A stretch of DNA of 64,000 nucleotides from Acidobacteriota bacterium. GTDB lineage: Bacteria > Acidobacteriota > Thermoanaerobaculia > Multivoradales > J023. This document shows, piece after piece, positions 10,601-18,753 of the stretch (within the stretch, counting starts at the first letter, position 1; each line of letters opens with the position of its first letter). The notes beneath the pieces were generated by a model. It was not told the origin of the DNA and did not search any database. It saw only the letters and a list, made by a program, of their open reading frames with translations. Location of the stretch: the NCBI GenBank assembly GCA_029263315.1, contig JAJCXR010000041.1, forward strand, positions 124,001 through 188,000, read 5' to 3'. Both the position numbers and the translations under genes were made by a program.

Positions 10601-10636
10601 GCTATTTCTCCGGATGCCGTTTCTCCTGAAATTCAT
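7622..10636 (-). CDS. TonB-dependent receptor with N-terminal carboxypeptidase-like regulatory domain (Oar-like)
   Basis: 1004 aa. The ATG at 10636 is chosen because GAGGAG lies 7 bases upstream and a signal peptide (ending AVWAQ) begins there. After it, residues about 35-115 form a carboxypeptidase regulatory-like Ig fold (TGTLIGRVADQDGGSLPGVTV...GVYEVVYQLEGF). A plug domain follows (about 120-230), with ENLWMINGVVIQD and GGVINAITKSGGN, then a long outer-membrane beta-barrel ending in a terminal aromatic (FRFSVGLRF), the barrel signature. Such Oar-type receptors are abundant in Acidobacteriota and import or bind large substrates using TonB energy; the ligand is unknown. The barrel holds a cysteine-rich external-loop candidate (FCGSCGDDEER). 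It is monocistronic, ends at the terminator at 7532-7564, and is transcribed away from the CRTAC1-TPR pair. Confidence 0.92.
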   Translation of the reverse strand: MNFRRNGIRRNSSRALVIFAVLAMLTTAVWAQNPTGTLIGRVADQDGGSLPGVTVSVTSDKLQRSRDTMTNANGDYKIAFLPPGVYEVVYQLEGFNSVRREVKISVASTTPSNITLDLGEISEEILVTGQQSLISETSTGSATLTGDELESLPVRRDLIGAVRLAPGVSDSGFRAGGPSVAGAPTYENLWMINGVVIQDNIRATVANLFIEDAIQETTTTVSGISAEYGRFTGGVINAITKSGGNQFKGSVRVNYTNDDWEARTPLSSEAIDEVNETYEATLGGYILKDKLWFFGAGRDFSTSESRDTDITNIPYSFGSEETRLEGKLTLSPSPKHSIIGSYLEVEGSSQNSDFGTILDLRSLNPNREDLQDISSINYNGVLTPNFFIEGQWSERNNTLGIGSGGVPDLIDGTLIRTQNEGFRYWAPTFCGSCGDDEERNMEEYLVKGSYFLSTEATGTHDLVFGYSSFDDIRGVINHQTGSDFTVYGTDVVRDAGGNIVIDPATGSPYPVFDPAASSSYPRIRWFAIFNEDLAQPTSFVTDSFYVNDSWQLNDRWSFNVGARWDVNDGVDSAGTKVADDSKISPRLGVSWDTKGDGDLVLHANYGTYVAALANGVADDASAGGAVGSLRWIYRGDPLNANCTPGVDCLSADEVLRRVFAWYESLGGVFDLANVDPNAPINAFQNENDVPGATASISGIKSPSVDEFAFGLTKRLGSRGLFRADVVLREWNDFYGTRVTTETGQVQTSTGPADVALIGNFDNNVERTYQGLHTQFRYRFTDKLTVAGNYTLSKAEGNFTGETSGSGPVTAATESYAEYKQQSWNYPTGDLRVDQRHKVRAWAVYDLIDSKRHKLTVSWLENYYSGQPYGASASVAVSPFVSNPGYADPPSTSTYWFTDRDAFHSDDVHRSDLSLNYSFNIAAGNRNIEIYLQPEVINIFNEDAVVDPQGLDGGEGVQVLNQFNPFTTSPVEGTDWQTRSTFGQPLNEGDFQTPRTFRFSVGLRF

Positions 10637-10837
10637 GCAGATGCTCCTCGACTTGGATTCCAGCACCCGCGCAAGCGGTCCGTACTGGAAAGATTCACTG
10701 AGAACGCCACGCTGGTCGGCGCCGACCCATACGCAGATTGCCCCGGCACGGGGGGCCCCTGGGACCCGAGAGCCAGAGCAAGCTAAGCGACTGAATTTAG
10801 ATCAGATTCATGCTACCTTCACGGTCTGGAGAATGCA
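10637..10837. promoter_or_regulatory. Divergent intergenic region between TonB receptor and CRTAC1 gene
   Basis: 201 bp separating two divergently transcribed envelope genes, so it should hold both promoters. I could not identify boxes or an operator with confidence. Confidence 0.4.
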
Positions 10838-12760
10838 ATGATCAACCTAGTCATCGGCGGCCCGGCGCGCGTTCCCTGGGCAGCAGCGAGCCTCGCCTTA
10901 GGCCTGAGCCTTACCCTGCTTGGCTGTGACGGCGACGGACGACGGGCGACGGAGCCCCTCGAGCCGGAGACCGCGAGCCTCGAAACAGCCATCTTCATCG
11001 ACGGCGGGGCGGCTTCGGGGCTCGACGCGGTGCATTTCAACGGTATGTCGGGCCAGCTCTATCTCAGCGAGATCACCTGCGGCGGAGGCGGCTTCGTCGA
11101 CATCGACAACGACGGCGATCTCGACGTCTATGTCTCCCAAGGCCAGATGATCGGCCCGGACACTCCCATCGACGACGCGCTGGTACCACCCCAACATCCG
11201 TTGCCGATCAGCGACCGTCTCTACCGTAACGACCTACGCCGGGCGGCGGACGGCACCCCCCACCTATCCTTCACCGACATCACCGACTCGATGGGCCTGG
11301 CGGCGACGACCTACGGTTGCGGCATCAGCGCCGCCGACTTCGACAACGACGGCCGGGTCGACATCTTCCTAGCCAACCTGGGGCCCGATCAGTTGCTGCA
11401 CAATCAGGGTCCCGATGCCGATGGCGTCGTCACCTTCCGCGACGTGGCAGCGTCGGCCGGCGTCGACGGCGACGGCATGAGCACCGCCGCCGCCTTCGTC
11501 GACTACGACCTGGACGGCTGGCTCGACCTCTACGTCGGTAGCTATGTCAGCTTCGACAACTCCGGTGCCACCCGCTGCGCCAGCCTCAGCGGCGCCCCCG
11601 ACTATTGCGGCCCCGGCGCCTACCCGACAGAGCCCGACGCCCTCTACCGCAACCGCGGCGACGGCACCTTCGAAGAGGTCAGCGAGGCGGTGGGGCTGCG
11701 CTCCGTCGCCCCGCAACCGGCCCTCGGCGTCGCCATCGCCGACTTCGACGACGACGGCTGGCCGGACATCTACGTCGCCAACGACGGCGAGCCCAATCAT
11801 CTATGGCTCAACCATCGCGATGCTTCCGGCCGGGTTCGCTTCGCCGAGCAGGGTCTGTTGGCCGGTTGTGCCGTCAACGGCGGTGGCGCGGCCGAGGCCG
11901 GCATGGGCACCGATGCCGGCGACTATGACGATGACGGCGACTTCGATATCTTTGTCGCCCATTTGATCAAGGAGACCAATACCCTCTACCGCAATGATGG
12001 GCGCGCCACCTTCGTCGACGCCAGCGCCGCCAGCGGTCTCGGCTCTCCCAGCCTGGCCCGCACGTCCTTTGGCGCCGCTTGGCTGGACTACGACAACGAC
12101 GGTTGGCTCGACCTCATGGTGGCCAGCGGCGGCGTCGTGCTCGACCCCGAGTTGGTGGCGCAGGGTGACCCCTTCCCACTGCACATGGAGAATCAGTTGT
12201 TCCACAACCTGGGGGCCGGCGCCCCATCCCAAGCCGTCCCGCCGGAGGTGAGCTTCGTCGAGGTCACGGCCGAGGCCGGTGATGTCTTCCAGCTCTCCGA
12301 GGTGAGCCGCGGCGTCGCCGTCGGGGACGTCGACAACGACGGCGACCCGGACGCCCTGGTATTCAACAACAGCGGCCCCCTGCGCCTGCTGCTCAACCAG
12401 GTGGGCCAGAACCAGCCTTGGATCGGCCTGCGCCTGGTGGGGGCGGAGCCGTCCCGTGACCTGCCGGGCGGCGAGCCGTCCCGTGACCTGCCAGGCGGCG
12501 AGCCGCCCCGTGACCTGCTGGGGGCCAAGGCGGCTATCCTGCGTCAAGGCCGGACGACCCGGTGGCGGCAAACCCAGACCGCCGGTAGCTATAACGTCTC
12601 CGGTGATCCGCGGATTCTCATCGGCCTGGGCGACGATCCTGCCATCGAGGGCCTGCGCGTCGTCTGGCCCGACGGTACGGTGGAAGATTGGCTCGGCCTG
12701 GCGATTGGGCGCTACCACACCCTGCGGCAGGGCGGTGGGCAGAGGGTGGAGGCGCCGTGA
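10838..12760 (+). CDS. CRTAC1-like lipoprotein with FG-GAP/VCBS repeats and ASPIC/UnbV domain
   Basis: 640 aa. Lipoprotein signal with lipobox TLLGC. The body consists of VCBS/FG-GAP beta-propeller repeats with calcium-binding D-x-D-x-D-G loops (DIDNDGDLDVYVS, DFDNDGRVDIFLA, DYDLDGWLDLYVG, DFDDDGWPDIYVA, DYDDDGDFDIFVA, DYDNDGWLDLMVA, DVDNDGDPDALVF). The C-terminal ASPIC/UnbV domain (about 525-635) ends LRVVWPDGTVEDW. Within that domain a 27-bp unit is present three times in tandem (12446-12526), giving PSRDLPGGE-type repeats where the family has a single RDxxGAKV-like element. Probably a cell-surface scaffold or binding protein. It overlaps the next gene by 4 bp (GTGA), so the two are translationally coupled. 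Confidence 0.9.
   Translation: MINLVIGGPARVPWAAASLALGLSLTLLGCDGDGRRATEPLEPETASLETAIFIDGGAASGLDAVHFNGMSGQLYLSEITCGGGGFVDIDNDGDLDVYVSQGQMIGPDTPIDDALVPPQHPLPISDRLYRNDLRRAADGTPHLSFTDITDSMGLAATTYGCGISAADFDNDGRVDIFLANLGPDQLLHNQGPDADGVVTFRDVAASAGVDGDGMSTAAAFVDYDLDGWLDLYVGSYVSFDNSGATRCASLSGAPDYCGPGAYPTEPDALYRNRGDGTFEEVSEAVGLRSVAPQPALGVAIADFDDDGWPDIYVANDGEPNHLWLNHRDASGRVRFAEQGLLAGCAVNGGGAAEAGMGTDAGDYDDDGDFDIFVAHLIKETNTLYRNDGRATFVDASAASGLGSPSLARTSFGAAWLDYDNDGWLDLMVASGGVVLDPELVAQGDPFPLHMENQLFHNLGAGAPSQAVPPEVSFVEVTAEAGDVFQLSEVSRGVAVGDVDNDGDPDALVFNNSGPLRLLLNQVGQNQPWIGLRLVGAEPSRDLPGGEPSRDLPGGEPPRDLLGAKAAILRQGRTTRWRQTQTAGSYNVSGDPRILIGLGDDPAIEGLRVVWPDGTVEDWLGLAIGRYHTLRQGGGQRVEAP
12446..12526 (+). repeat. 27-bp unit in three tandem copies inside the ASPIC domain
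   Basis: Units at 12446-12472, 12473-12499 and 12500-12526 share GAGCCGTCCCGTGACCTG with few mismatches and keep the reading frame. Confidence 0.88.
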
Positions 12761-14814
12761 GAGGTTTTCAGAAGCTGCTGCTTCTCGTGCCGCTGCTCGG
12801 GCTCACCTTGGCCTGCGGAGCCCCTCCCGACACGCCCCAGCTCACCCCCCTGCCCGACCTCGACCTCAACGCCGCCGATCCGGCGGCCCGGCAACAGCTC
12901 GACGAGCAACGGGACACCGTCGAGAAACTCGTCGAGCAGCTCGCCGACAATCTCGCCGGCAACGACGCCGATCTAGGGGCCACCGCCGAAGCCTATGGTG
13001 ACTTGGGCCGCCTCTACTTGACCTACGACTTCCTCGACGCCGCCGAGATCAGCCTGCGCAACGCCCAGACCCTCGAGCCCGACGACTACCGCTGGCACTA
13101 TTTACTGGCCTATCTGGTGATGACCCGGGGCCAGTTGGAGGCGTCGCTCCCCGACTACGCCCGGGCCCTCGAGCTGAGACCCGACTTCCTGCCCGCCATC
13201 CTGAGGCTGGGGCGAGTGCATCTCGCCTTGGGCCAGACGGCGCAAGCCAAGCAATGGTTCGAACGGGCCCTCGCGCTGGAGCCGCAAATCGCCGCCGCCC
13301 ACGAGGGCCTCGGCAAGGTGCAGGTCGCCGACGGCGACCTGGCGACGGCGGTGGCCAGCTTCGAGCGTGCCCTGGAGCTGGAACCGACGGCCACCGGCAA
13401 CCACTACGCCTTGGCCCAGGCCTACCGGGACCTCGGCGACCTACAGCAGGCCCGCCGCCACCTGGAGCAAAGCGGCGATGTGGCAGCGCGCATCGTCGAT
13501 CCCTTGATCAATCCGTTGGCCAGCATGGCCCTGAGTGTTCAGTTTTATCTGGTGCAAGGGGCCGAGGCCCTCGACGACCAAGACTTCGCCGCCGCCGTCG
13601 CCGCCTACCGCAGCGCCCTGCAGCTCGACGAGCAAAACCTGCCGGCCCATCAAGGTCTGGCGGTGGGTCTCGAACGGCTCGGAGACTTGGTCGGCGCCCA
13701 GCAAGCCCTGTTCGACGCCCTGCCCCTGGCCCGGGACGACGACGGCACGATTCTGCGCCCCGAGGCCGCCACCCTCTACCGCTCACTGGGTCGCCTGGCG
13801 GCCCTCGACGGGCGGGACGCCGACGCCGTCGCCGACTACCGGGCCTCCCTCGCCTTGCAGCCCGAGCAGCCGGGCGTCCTGTTGCGGCTGGCTAACGCCC
13901 TGGCCCGGCAGCGTCAGTTCGCCGAGGCCATCGAGCATTTCGACCGGCTGGTGGAGATATCCCCGCAATGGGCCCCGGCGGTCTGGGAGCGGCGGGGCAC
14001 GGCGTGGGTCAACCTCGGCCAGCGCCAGCAGGCCATCGCCGACTTCGAGCGCGCCATCGAAGTCACCCCCGACGATCTCCGCCTGCGGCAGCTCTACGCC
14101 GACGCCTTGCGGCGGCTGGGGGATGCCGCCGCCGCCGAGGACCAGCGCCGGGCGGCGCAAGATCTCGAAGGCACCGGCGCCGATCGGGCGCCGTCGCTGC
14201 TCGCCGAGGCTCGCCAGCTGATGCGGCAACAGGACTTTACCGCCGCCGAGGCACGGCTGCGCGAGTTGCTCGCCTCCCAACCAGACGCCCATACGGCGCG
14301 TCGCGAGTTGGCCGACCTGCTCGGTCATACCCGGCGCTACGACGAAGCGGTGGAGGAATACCAGCAGGTCATCGACGCCGTACCCGAGCACGAAGCCGCC
14401 CGTCGGGGCCAGGTCGTCGCCTTGGTCCTGGGAGGTCGCCTCGGCGAAGCCCGCCTGGCCCTGCAAGACGCCCTGCGGACTTTCCCCCGCCATCGGGGTT
14501 TCGCCGTGACCCAAGTGCGGCTGCTGGCCCTGTCGCCGGACCCCGATGTGCGCGACGGCTCTCTCGCCCTGAGGATCATCGAACGGGTGCACCGGGATCG
14601 CCCGGACGCCCAGGCCAACCGAGCCCTGGCTTTGGCGCTGGCGGCGGCGCAGCGCTTCGAAGAGGCGGCGGACTTGCAGCGCCAGGTGCTGGCCGGGGCC
14701 CCAGCCGCGGCGGCGGAGCTCGAAAGGGCCCGACTCCAGGCCTTTGAGCAGGGGCGGGCTTGGACGGCGCAGAGCGCCGATGAGATCTTGCTGGCCTTGG
14801 GGGCTTCGCGGTGA
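12757..14814 (+). CDS. TPR-repeat lipoprotein coupled to the CRTAC1 gene
   Basis: 685 aa from a GTG at 12757 that overlaps the upstream stop codon (GTGA), with GGAGG 5 bases before. The protein starts VRGFQKLLLLVPLLGLTLACG, a lipoprotein signal with lipobox LTLAC; the longer in-frame start at 12688 would hide this signal. The rest is a long solenoid of tetratricopeptide repeats, recognisable from recurring patterns such as AKQWFERALALEPQIAAAHEGLGKV, AIEHFDRLVEISPQWAPA and AIADFERAIEVTPDDLRL, from about residue 60 to 670. It probably acts as an envelope-anchored protein-interaction scaffold together with the CRTAC1-like lipoprotein; pairs of this kind recur in Acidobacteriota. No catalytic domain is seen. 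Confidence 0.88.
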   Translation: MRGFQKLLLLVPLLGLTLACGAPPDTPQLTPLPDLDLNAADPAARQQLDEQRDTVEKLVEQLADNLAGNDADLGATAEAYGDLGRLYLTYDFLDAAEISLRNAQTLEPDDYRWHYLLAYLVMTRGQLEASLPDYARALELRPDFLPAILRLGRVHLALGQTAQAKQWFERALALEPQIAAAHEGLGKVQVADGDLATAVASFERALELEPTATGNHYALAQAYRDLGDLQQARRHLEQSGDVAARIVDPLINPLASMALSVQFYLVQGAEALDDQDFAAAVAAYRSALQLDEQNLPAHQGLAVGLERLGDLVGAQQALFDALPLARDDDGTILRPEAATLYRSLGRLAALDGRDADAVADYRASLALQPEQPGVLLRLANALARQRQFAEAIEHFDRLVEISPQWAPAVWERRGTAWVNLGQRQQAIADFERAIEVTPDDLRLRQLYADALRRLGDAAAAEDQRRAAQDLEGTGADRAPSLLAEARQLMRQQDFTAAEARLRELLASQPDAHTARRELADLLGHTRRYDEAVEEYQQVIDAVPEHEAARRGQVVALVLGGRLGEARLALQDALRTFPRHRGFAVTQVRLLALSPDPDVRDGSLALRIIERVHRDRPDAQANRALALALAAAQRFEEAADLQRQVLAGAPAAAAELERARLQAFEQGRAWTAQSADEILLALGASR

Positions 14815-14959
14815 TCGGGCGCCCCCCTTTGGTGCACCCTGCTGGGACACCCCGCTTGGTGGCACGATCCATTCATCTTCTTTCACATTTTTTTCTTTCA
14901 CATTATCTTCTCTCAGAGTTTTCACAGGAATGACCTCCGAAGAACCCATGAGGATCAGC

Positions 14960-16726
14960 ATGCAACAGCGCTCCAATCGAACGGTATCGACGCTCCGTGG
15001 CCTGAGGATGGCCCTCCTTCTGTGGACCGTCGCGGTGATCCTGCCACTTGTTGCACCAGCTCAGGTCTCCGACGACGCTCAGGTATCCGACGCCGCAGGC
15101 GCCCTCGACGCAGGCGCCCCAGAAGACGCAGCTGTTCCGTTCTTCGAGTCCCTCGACATCCAGGTGGTCAATGTCGATGTCTATGTCACCGACCGTAGCG
15201 GCGAGGCGGTTGCGGGATTGACCAGCGACGACTTCGAGCTGTTGGTGGATGGCCGGCCGATGGAGATTTCGAATTTCTATGCCGTCGACGGCCAAGTCCC
15301 GGCGCGGCGAATGGAGCCGTCGCCGGAGACGCTGGCGGCGCCGTCGGACGGCCAAGCCACGGACCTACCATCGGTCCAGAGCCTTCCCGAAGAGCAGCGA
15401 TTGCACTTGGTAATTTACTTTGACAACCTTTTTCTCAAGCCGTTCAACCGCAACAAAGTGACCCGTCAAGTGCGCAACTTCCTGAGCCACAACCTAAGCC
15501 CTGAGGATCGGGTCATGCTGGTCACCTTCGAGCGCTCCCTACATGTACGGCAACCGTTCACCGACAACCGCCAGGCGGTCGCCGACCAGCTTTTCGGGAT
15601 CGAAGAGCTCACCGGCTTCGCCTCCCAGGCCGACGCCGCCCGTCAAAGCACCTTGCGCAACATCCGCAGCGCCAAGACCTTCAGCGAAGCGGAGCCCTTT
15701 GTCGACTTCTACGCCAAGCAGCTCTTCAACGATCTCGAGCTGAGCATCGACGCCTTGAAAGAGATCGTCGGATCCCTGGCCGGTTTGCCCGGCCGCAAGG
15801 CGGTGCTCTACGTCAGCGATGGGCTGCCGATGAAGGCCGGGGCCGACCTTTACGCCTCCCTCGATCAACGCTTCACCCACGGCGCCAGCGCCGGTCTCCT
15901 GGCCAATCGCTACAGTGTAAGGTCGAGCTTTCGTGAGCTCATCTCCACCGCCAACTCCAACCGCGTCTCCTTCTATACCTTGGAGGCCCTCGGCGTGCGC
16001 TCCCACGCCTCCCTTTCCGCCGAACACAGCGGCGACCAAGGGTCGCAAATCGATCTCGATATCGAACGGAGCTTCAACAACCAAGAAACCTTGCAAATGC
16101 TGGCCGCCGACACCGGGGGTTTGGCCGCCTTCAATACCAACAACATCGCCGGGGCCCTACAACGCATGGGCTCCGACTTCAGCTCCTACTACTCCCTAGG
16201 GTTTGTACCGCGACAAGGCGGCGACGGACGGGCCCACAGCATCGACGTGCGGCTGCGGGACGACAAGGGGCTCCAGCTCCGCCACCGCGGCAGCTACCGA
16301 GCCAAGGGCCCCGAAAGCCGCTTGATGGACCGCGTGCAAGCCTCCCTGCACCACGGCTGGCAAGCCAACCCCATGGCCGCCGACCTGCAGCTGGCGCCAC
16401 CGCGCCGCGGCGACGGCCGCAACCTGCTGGTGCCCGTCACCGTCACCGTGCCCTTCAACCGCGTCACCCTTCTACCCCGCGGCGCCCACCATACCGGCCA
16501 GCTTCGGTTGGTGGTGGCGGTGATCGACGACGACGGCAAGACCTCCATCCCGCAGGTGGAAATCCTGCCCCTCAGCATCCCCGACGAGCACCTGGAAGCG
16601 GTGCTACAACAGGACATCCACTACAGCGCCGAGGTGATGGTCAATCGCGGCACCCGTCACCTCACCGTCGGTCTGCGGGACGAGGTGTCCGGCGAGGTGG
16701 CGGTGTTGCGGCGGGCGGTGGAGTGA
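14960..16726 (+). CDS. Exported VWFA-related domain protein (acidobacterial type)
   Basis: 588 aa from the ATG at 14960, preferred because AGGA lies 5 bases upstream and a signal peptide follows (ALLLWTVAVILPLVAPAQ); in-frame ATGs at 14930 and 14948 are possible. The N-terminal part of the mature protein (VQVVNVDVYVTDRSGEAVAGLTSDDFELLVDGRPMEISNF) is the hallmark of the acidobacterial VWFA-related family. The von Willebrand A domain (about 135-420) has HLVIYFDNLFLKPFNRN in place of the canonical MIDAS D-x-S-x-S and RKAVLYVSDGLPM later on. The C-terminal beta part covers about 430-588. The role is unknown, probably adhesion or protein interaction in the envelope. It follows the TPR gene by about 145 bp and may share its transcript. 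Confidence 0.88.
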   Translation: MQQRSNRTVSTLRGLRMALLLWTVAVILPLVAPAQVSDDAQVSDAAGALDAGAPEDAAVPFFESLDIQVVNVDVYVTDRSGEAVAGLTSDDFELLVDGRPMEISNFYAVDGQVPARRMEPSPETLAAPSDGQATDLPSVQSLPEEQRLHLVIYFDNLFLKPFNRNKVTRQVRNFLSHNLSPEDRVMLVTFERSLHVRQPFTDNRQAVADQLFGIEELTGFASQADAARQSTLRNIRSAKTFSEAEPFVDFYAKQLFNDLELSIDALKEIVGSLAGLPGRKAVLYVSDGLPMKAGADLYASLDQRFTHGASAGLLANRYSVRSSFRELISTANSNRVSFYTLEALGVRSHASLSAEHSGDQGSQIDLDIERSFNNQETLQMLAADTGGLAAFNTNNIAGALQRMGSDFSSYYSLGFVPRQGGDGRAHSIDVRLRDDKGLQLRHRGSYRAKGPESRLMDRVQASLHHGWQANPMAADLQLAPPRRGDGRNLLVPVTVTVPFNRVTLLPRGAHHTGQLRLVVAVIDDDGKTSIPQVEILPLSIPDEHLEAVLQQDIHYSAEVMVNRGTRHLTVGLRDEVSGEVAVLRRAVE

Positions 16727-16934
16727 GGGCGTCTTGCCTTGCTGTCCGCTGGCCTGCGACTTGCCCACCGCAAGCCTAGAAATCGCCCCTTGGCTATGAT
16801 AATCTCGACAAAATTTGTAGTTTCAAAAAAGGTATCCAAAGCTTCAGCGATGACCCGAAGCCTCTGCAAAGATAGAACCCGTTCCGTCGCCCGTTGACGG
16901 CAACGCCTGCAAGGAACGACCGCAAGGAGAAGCC

Positions 16935-17402
16935 ATGAGCCCGATCGACCATACTGACCTCGGAATCACTTTGGATGGCCCCCAACACGTCGACCTCATC
17001 GAGCACATGGACCTGGCCCATGTCGACACGGCGGGCCCGGTCGATAGCGAAGAGCAGAAGCACGATGATTGGCACTCCGACCTTCCCCACGGCGATGCAC
17101 CCCACGGAGATCATCAGGACTGGATCCACGATGATTCAGCACACGGCGATTTCAAACACTATGACCAACACGGGGATCACAACGACAACAGCCTGCCAAC
17201 GGCCGAAATCGAAGCCCTCTTCGAGCGCTTTCTGAGTCGCACTGCGGACCTCATCGGCCAGCTCGAGAGCCAGCTCGAGCAGAAGATCCGCCAGCAAGTC
17301 ACGACGATCACCGAGCAGGCCAACCGTGCCTTCGCCGAGGTGGACGAACGGCTGGCTGGCCTGGAAACCAGGGTGAGCGAGCTCGAGTCGAGGAACCCCT
17401 GA
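16935..17402 (+). CDS. Small His/Asp-rich protein, candidate substrate of the adjacent radical SAM enzyme
   Basis: 155 aa, preceded by AAGGAG at about 16923. Residues 1-85 are unusually rich in His and Asp, with recurring HGD and HxD triplets (DLPHGDAPHGDHQ, SAHGDF, QHGDHND) and earlier HVDLIEHMDLAHVD. Residues 88-152 are predicted to be a continuous amphipathic helix/coiled coil (EIEALFERFLSRTADLIGQL onward, heptad-like). There is no signal peptide and no family I recognise. The stop is 2 bp before the radical SAM start. By analogy with ribosomally made, radical-SAM-modified peptides this could be the precursor, with the His/Asp repeats as core, but the helix being C-terminal is the reverse of the usual leader-core order. 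A metal-binding role is the alternative. Confidence 0.75.
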   Translation: MSPIDHTDLGITLDGPQHVDLIEHMDLAHVDTAGPVDSEEQKHDDWHSDLPHGDAPHGDHQDWIHDDSAHGDFKHYDQHGDHNDNSLPTAEIEALFERFLSRTADLIGQLESQLEQKIRQQVTTITEQANRAFAEVDERLAGLETRVSELESRNP

Positions 17403-17404
17403 CC

Positions 17405-18709
17405 TTGAGTGTCGAGCTACGGCCCTTGGGTGTGCACTGCAACCTGAAATGCCAGTATTGCTACCAGAACCCTCAGCGAGACGCCGGCAACCTGACCCGT
17501 TCCTATGACCTGGACAAGATGAAGGCGGCGATCGAAGCGGAAGGAGGCCCCTTCTGCCTTTTCGGCGGCGAGCCTCTGCTGGTTCCCCACCAGGACCTCG
17601 AGGACCTCTGGGCCTGGGGCCTCGAACGCTTCGGCAGCAACGGCATCCAAACCAACGGCAGCCTGATCGACGACCGCCACATCGCCATGTTCTCGGCCTA
17701 TCGAGTGCAGGTGGGGGTGTCGATCGACGGCCCCGGCGAGCTCAACGACATCCGCTGGCATGGCACCCTCGAACGCACTCGCCAGAGCACCGCCAAAACC
17801 GAACGGGCCATCGAGCGTCTCTGCGCCAAGGGCTCGCCACCGGGGCTGATCATCACCTTGCACCGCGGCAACGCTCGGGCCGACCGGCTACCCAAGTTAC
17901 TCGATTGGGTGCGCTATCTCTTCGGCCTGGGGATCTCCAGCATCCGCCTCCACTTGTTGGAAAGCGAGAGTGAGGCGATCCGCCAGCGCTACGCCTTGAG
18001 CACCGAAGAGAACCTGGCGGCCCTGCGGGCCTTCGCCGAGTTGGATCGCCAGATGGGCGGTGGGCGCTTCGATCTCTTTCAACAAATGGGTGACCTGCTG
18101 CGGGCCCGGGATGGGGACTCCACCTGTATCTGGCATGCTTGCGACCCCCTCACCACCCAGGCGGTTCGCGGCGTGGAAGGTCAAGGCCAGCGAAGCAACT
18201 GCGGCCGCACCAACAAGGACGGGATCGATTTCGTCAAGGCGCAGACGGTGGGTTACGAGCGCACTTTGGCTCTCTACCACACCCCCCAGGAGCATGGCGG
18301 CTGCAAGGGCTGCCGCTTCTTCCTGATGTGCAAGGGCCAGTGTCCGGGCACCGCCATCGACGGGGACTGGCGCAATCGCAGCGAGCACTGCGAGATTTGG
18401 TGGTCCCTGTTCGAGGATCTGGAGAAGGAGATGCTGGCCACCGGCACCACACCCCTGTCCATGCGTCACGACGAACGGCTGGGGATGGAAGCCCGTTATA
18501 TCGCGGCTCTTTTGGGCGGGCAGAATCCGCGAATGGAGGCCCTGGCCAAGGAAGTCAACCCGGCGTCCAGCCAAAGCGGCACCGCCGACAACCCTCCCGA
18601 GGACGGCGACTGGCGCGCTCAACTGCATCGGCTGGGCAAGGATTTCTCCCATGCCCTGGCAGCTCAGCTGCGTGCTCCTAGGCATCCCCACCGGTCGACG
18701 CAACGATGA
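17405..18709 (+). CDS. Radical SAM protein with SPASM-like C-terminal cysteines
   Basis: 434 aa, starting at a TTG (17405) with GAGGAA about 10 bases upstream. The radical SAM cluster motif CNLKCQYC gives C12, C16 and C19, followed by the GGEP-type motif FCLFGGEPLL and SAM-binding strands (IQTNGSLI, VGVSIDGPGELN). C300, C303, C309 and C313 in GCKGCRFFLMCKGQCPG form an auxiliary iron-sulfur cluster region of SPASM/twitch type. Such enzymes commonly modify ribosomal peptides. The substrate is inferred to be the His/Asp-rich protein encoded 2 bp upstream. The last 80 residues are an extra tail of unknown role. An 18-bp tandem repeat begins at its stop codon. Confidence 0.88.
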   Translation: MSVELRPLGVHCNLKCQYCYQNPQRDAGNLTRSYDLDKMKAAIEAEGGPFCLFGGEPLLVPHQDLEDLWAWGLERFGSNGIQTNGSLIDDRHIAMFSAYRVQVGVSIDGPGELNDIRWHGTLERTRQSTAKTERAIERLCAKGSPPGLIITLHRGNARADRLPKLLDWVRYLFGLGISSIRLHLLESESEAIRQRYALSTEENLAALRAFAELDRQMGGGRFDLFQQMGDLLRARDGDSTCIWHACDPLTTQAVRGVEGQGQRSNCGRTNKDGIDFVKAQTVGYERTLALYHTPQEHGGCKGCRFFLMCKGQCPGTAIDGDWRNRSEHCEIWWSLFEDLEKEMLATGTTPLSMRHDERLGMEARYIAALLGGQNPRMEALAKEVNPASSQSGTADNPPEDGDWRAQLHRLGKDFSHALAAQLRAPRHPHRSTQR

Positions 18710-18753
18710 ATCATGGACCCACCAGGAATCATAGACCCACCATGAATCATGGG
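18706..18753 (+). repeat. 18-bp tandem repeat at the radical SAM / methyltransferase junction
   Basis: ATGAATCATGGACCCACC (18706-18723) is followed by AGGAATCATAGACCCACC (18724-18741) and a partial third copy (18742-18753). The array contains the upstream stop and the downstream start codon. Confidence 0.85.
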
